14,210 nt of DNA from Avidehalobacter sp964569265. Its GTDB lineage: Bacteria > Bacillota > Dehalobacteriia > UBA4068 > UBA4997. Below are positions 12,398-14,210 of this stretch, one piece after another. The position numbers were made by a program, and so were the translations under genes. Position 1 is the stretch's first letter, and each line of letters starts with the position of its first letter. The DNA lies in assembly GCA_964569265.1 (NCBI GenBank), contig CAZMTO010000034.1, positions 1 to 14,210 of the forward strand, written 5' to 3'. The notes under the pieces were generated by a model. The model was not told where the DNA came from. It searched no databases and saw only the letters and a program-made list of their open reading frames with translations.

Positions 12398-13212
12398 CGC
12401 CACTGCCGCTTTATAGCTTCGGCTGCCGCAGCCACCGTCAGGGCATCACTTTTAAGCCCCAACGCCCGCACTGCCTGCCGCCCTATCGGCGGGTACACCC
12501 CACATTCGGCAAGCAGCTCAGTTTTATCAAAGGCCGTGCTTATAGCCTCGTCCAGCACCAATTCACCGCGCCGCATAACCAGCAGCCGCGTACAAAACTT
12601 AACCAAATGCTCAATATCGTGGCTAACGCATACAATAGCCGCCCCGGTATCACGCTGCCAACGCTCCAGCACCGCCAAAAACTCCCGCCGCGCTCCGGCG
12701 TCCAGCCCAACAAATGGTTCATCCAGTATCAACAGGGGCGTGCGCATTATCAGCACACCGGCCAGCGCCACCTTGCGCATCTCCCCACCCGATAACCGGC
12801 AGGGGTCAGCCGTCAGCAGGCCGCTTAACCCCAACTGCTCGGCCATTCGCTCCACCTCACGCTTCACCTGCTTATCATCGTGCCCCATATTGCGCGGTGC
12901 ATAAGCCAGCTCGTCACGCACGGTTTCAGCAAATAGCTGGTCCTCCGGGTACTGAAAAACTATCCCCACGTGCCGGCAGATTTCACGGGCTTTAGGCCGC
13001 TTAGCCGCTGTCAGGCACAAATCGTCCAGCCAAATTTCGCCTTTATCCGCCTTTAGCAGGCCGGCCATAAGCTGCACCAGCGTAGACTTGCCGCTGCCGG
13101 GATGCCCCACCAGCCCCACACATTCGCCGGGCGCAATTTGCAGGTTTATCCCTCTCACCGTCGGCTGCTTGCCGCCGCGGTAGCTATATTCCACATTTTC
13201 CAGCTTTATCAT
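12394..13212 (-). CDS. ecfA2: ECF transporter ATPase EcfA2
   Basis: This is one of the two ABC ATPases powering group II ECF transporters. The 272 residues have Walker A GHPGSGKST (36-44), Q-loop FQYPEDQ (Q87), signature LSGGEMRK (140-147), Walker B LLILDEP (160-166) and switch histidine H198 (VSHD). Glutamate in the signature (LSGGE) and the G-x-P-G-S-G-K-S-T loop are typical of EcfA2. I choose the ATG at 13212, which overlaps the ecfA1 stop by 4 nt (ATGA) with GGAGG about 10 nt upstream. An in-frame extension to 13260 would add 16 residues inside ecfA1. Confidence 0.95.
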   Translation of the reverse strand: MIKLENVEYSYRGGKQPTVRGINLQIAPGECVGLVGHPGSGKSTLVQLMAGLLKADKGEIWLDDLCLTAAKRPKAREICRHVGIVFQYPEDQLFAETVRDELAYAPRNMGHDDKQVKREVERMAEQLGLSGLLTADPCRLSGGEMRKVALAGVLIMRTPLLILDEPFVGLDAGARREFLAVLERWQRDTGAAIVCVSHDIEHLVKFCTRLLVMRRGELVLDEAISTAFDKTELLAECGVYPPIGRQAVRALGLKSDALTVAAAAEAIKRQWR

Positions 13213-14057
13213 TGCCGTCCATCCTCCAAACGCCGCAAAAGCTCCGCCAAATCCATACAACCGGGCAGTCCCAGCCGCACACCCAATTCTGTCACTGGGG
13301 GCAGCTCAATATGGCAGCGCGCCAAATCATCACTGCGGCCAAACACTGCCGCCGGCGTATCGCAAAATTCCAGCCGCCCGGCCAGCAGCACCGCCGCCCG
13401 GTCAGCCAGCATAACCTCGCTCATATCGTGCGTTATCATAATTATGGTAAGCCCCTTGGCGTGCAGGTCGCGCAGCAGCGCCAACACCTCGGCACGCCCC
13501 ACCGGGTCAAGCATCGACGTCGCCTCGTCCAGTATCAGCACCTGCGGCTGCATTGCCAGCGCCCCGGCAATAGCCAACCGCTGCTTTTGCCCACCCGATA
13601 ACTCGTTGGGGTCGGCTTTTTCCAGCCCGGCCAGCCCCACCTGCGCCAGCGCCGCGGCAATCCGCTCCCGCATCTCCGCCCGCGGCACGCCAAGGTTTTC
13701 CGGCCCAAACGCCGTGTCCTCCTCTACGCTGTTGCCCACAATCTGGTTGTCCGGGTTCTGAAACACTATGCCCACCAGCCGCCGCAGCTCCTGCACCCGC
13801 GCATAATCGCCAACCTCGCGCCCGGCCACGCGCACCCGCCCGGCAGCAGGGCTAAGCAAGCCGTTTATGTGCCGCGCCAACGTCGACTTACCGCTGCCGT
13901 TAGCTCCCAGCACAGCCAGCCATTCGCCGCGCTTTACATTAAGGCTTACCCCGTGCAGCACCTCGTCGCCCTCGGCGTAGGCAAACCGCAAATCTTCAAT
14001 TTCTATTATATTTTCCAATTTATTTTCTGATTTATTTTCGCTCATATTTTTATGCAT
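13209..14057 (-). CDS. ecfA1: ECF transporter ATPase EcfA1
   Basis: This is the first ABC ATPase of the ECF energising module. The 282 residues show Walker A GANGSGKST (51-59), Q-loop FQNPDNQ (Q100), signature LSGGQKQR (153-160), Walker B VLILDEATSMLD (173-184) and H210 (ITHD). The N-terminus has a short polar repeat (SENKSENKLEN) before the ABC core at about residue 17. The ATG at 14057 is only about 16 nt from the predicted transcription start and has a poor ribosome-binding site (GGCGGTG). The second ATG (14045) lacks one too, so the exact start is uncertain. ecfA2 overlaps its stop codon. Confidence 0.94.
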   Translation of the reverse strand: MHKNMSENKSENKLENIIEIEDLRFAYAEGDEVLHGVSLNVKRGEWLAVLGANGSGKSTLARHINGLLSPAAGRVRVAGREVGDYARVQELRRLVGIVFQNPDNQIVGNSVEEDTAFGPENLGVPRAEMRERIAAALAQVGLAGLEKADPNELSGGQKQRLAIAGALAMQPQVLILDEATSMLDPVGRAEVLALLRDLHAKGLTIIMITHDMSEVMLADRAAVLLAGRLEFCDTPAAVFGRSDDLARCHIELPPVTELGVRLGLPGCMDLAELLRRLEDGRQ

Positions 14058-14079
14058 ACCAACACCGCCATTCTCACCT

Positions 14080-14108
14080 ATTATAATTTATCAACCGGCT
14101 AATGTCAA
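14080..14108 (-). promoter_or_regulatory. Consensus promoter of ecfA1-ecfA2-ecfT-truA
   Basis: TTGACA (14108-14103), a 17-nt spacer and TATAAT (14085-14080) match the consensus completely. The start is predicted at about 14073, giving a very short leader. No terminator separates the four genes that follow. Confidence 0.93.
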
Positions 14109-14124
14109 CATACAATTTTGGTTT

Positions 14125-14139
14125 GGTAAACATTTTACC
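14125..14139. promoter_or_regulatory. Inverted repeat upstream of the ecfA1 promoter
   Basis: GGTAAA-CAT-TTTACC is a perfect 6-bp inverted repeat 17 nt upstream of the -35. A wider pair, GGTTTGG (14120-14126) and CCAAACC (14147-14153), encloses it. It could be an operator for an unknown regulator or a remnant of the adjacent terminator. Confidence 0.35.
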
Positions 14140-14153
14140 CCGCACCCCAAACC

Positions 14154-14202
14154 AAAAAAAGAACCACCGCCCACACACCTCGAATGTGAACGATGGTTCT
14201 TT
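14154..14202 (-). terminator. Terminator of an upstream gene outside the window
   Basis: On the minus strand, 14185-14202 pairs with 14158-14175 through 18 bp including three G-U pairs. Seven U residues (plus-strand A run 14154-14160) follow. In Bacillota the gene before ecfA1 is usually rplQ, so this is probably the end of the rpoA-rplQ ribosomal operon; that gene is not visible here. Confidence 0.9.
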
Positions 14203-14210
14203 ATTTAATA

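Noticed and set aside
12394..14057. The paired ABC ATPases might be a drug-efflux or defence system.
   Set aside because: They are followed by EcfT and truA-rplM-rpsI in the standard ECF module order, and the motifs are those of EcfA1/EcfA2.

Overview
The window is a bacterial chromosome segment in which almost every gene lies on the minus strand. It looks like Bacillota. The order ecfA1-ecfA2-ecfT-truA-rplM-rpsI is the block found there just after rpoA-rplQ, and four minus-strand transcription units have good sigma-A-type promoters or U-tract terminators. Base composition is intermediate, with many GCC/CGC-rich codons. A Negativicutes or Clostridia source is my guess and cannot be settled from this window alone.

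Left end, about 1-2400, is prophage. It holds a PBSX-type terminase large subunit (terL) and small subunit (terS). Two independent tandem-repeat arrays flank terL, and a long, strongly strand-biased low-complexity tract lies upstream of terS. An intrinsic terminator at 2385-2418 separates this from the host genes.

Middle, about 2451-8342, is a metabolic cluster read right to left: an Lrp/AsnC regulator, a D-amino-acid aminotransferase (dat), pxpB, pxpC, a DUF1445 protein, pxpA and a DUF4392 protein. PxpABC is the ATP-dependent 5-oxoprolinase. DUF1445 and DUF4392 correspond to the two halves of the mammalian D-glutamate cyclase DGLUCY, here as separate genes around pxpA. I infer a route from D-amino acids to D-glutamate, then 5-oxo-D-proline, then glutamate, under control of the linked Lrp protein. 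Between lrp and dat lie a near-consensus promoter, an inverted repeat just upstream of it, and a transcribed leader with a long terminator-like hairpin. The pxpC/DUF1445 gap carries a dispersed hairpin element whose closest relative lies between ecfA2 and ecfT.

At 8605-8850 is the only plus-strand gene, a small membrane protein with its own extended -10 promoter and terminator. It converges on an unrecognised 216-residue protein (8895-9545).

Right end, 9598-14210, holds rplM-rpsI with a consensus promoter and a structured leader, then truA, then the ECF-transporter energising module ecfT, ecfA2 and ecfA1. A consensus promoter precedes ecfA1, and the terminator of an upstream gene outside the window (probably rplQ) closes the segment.
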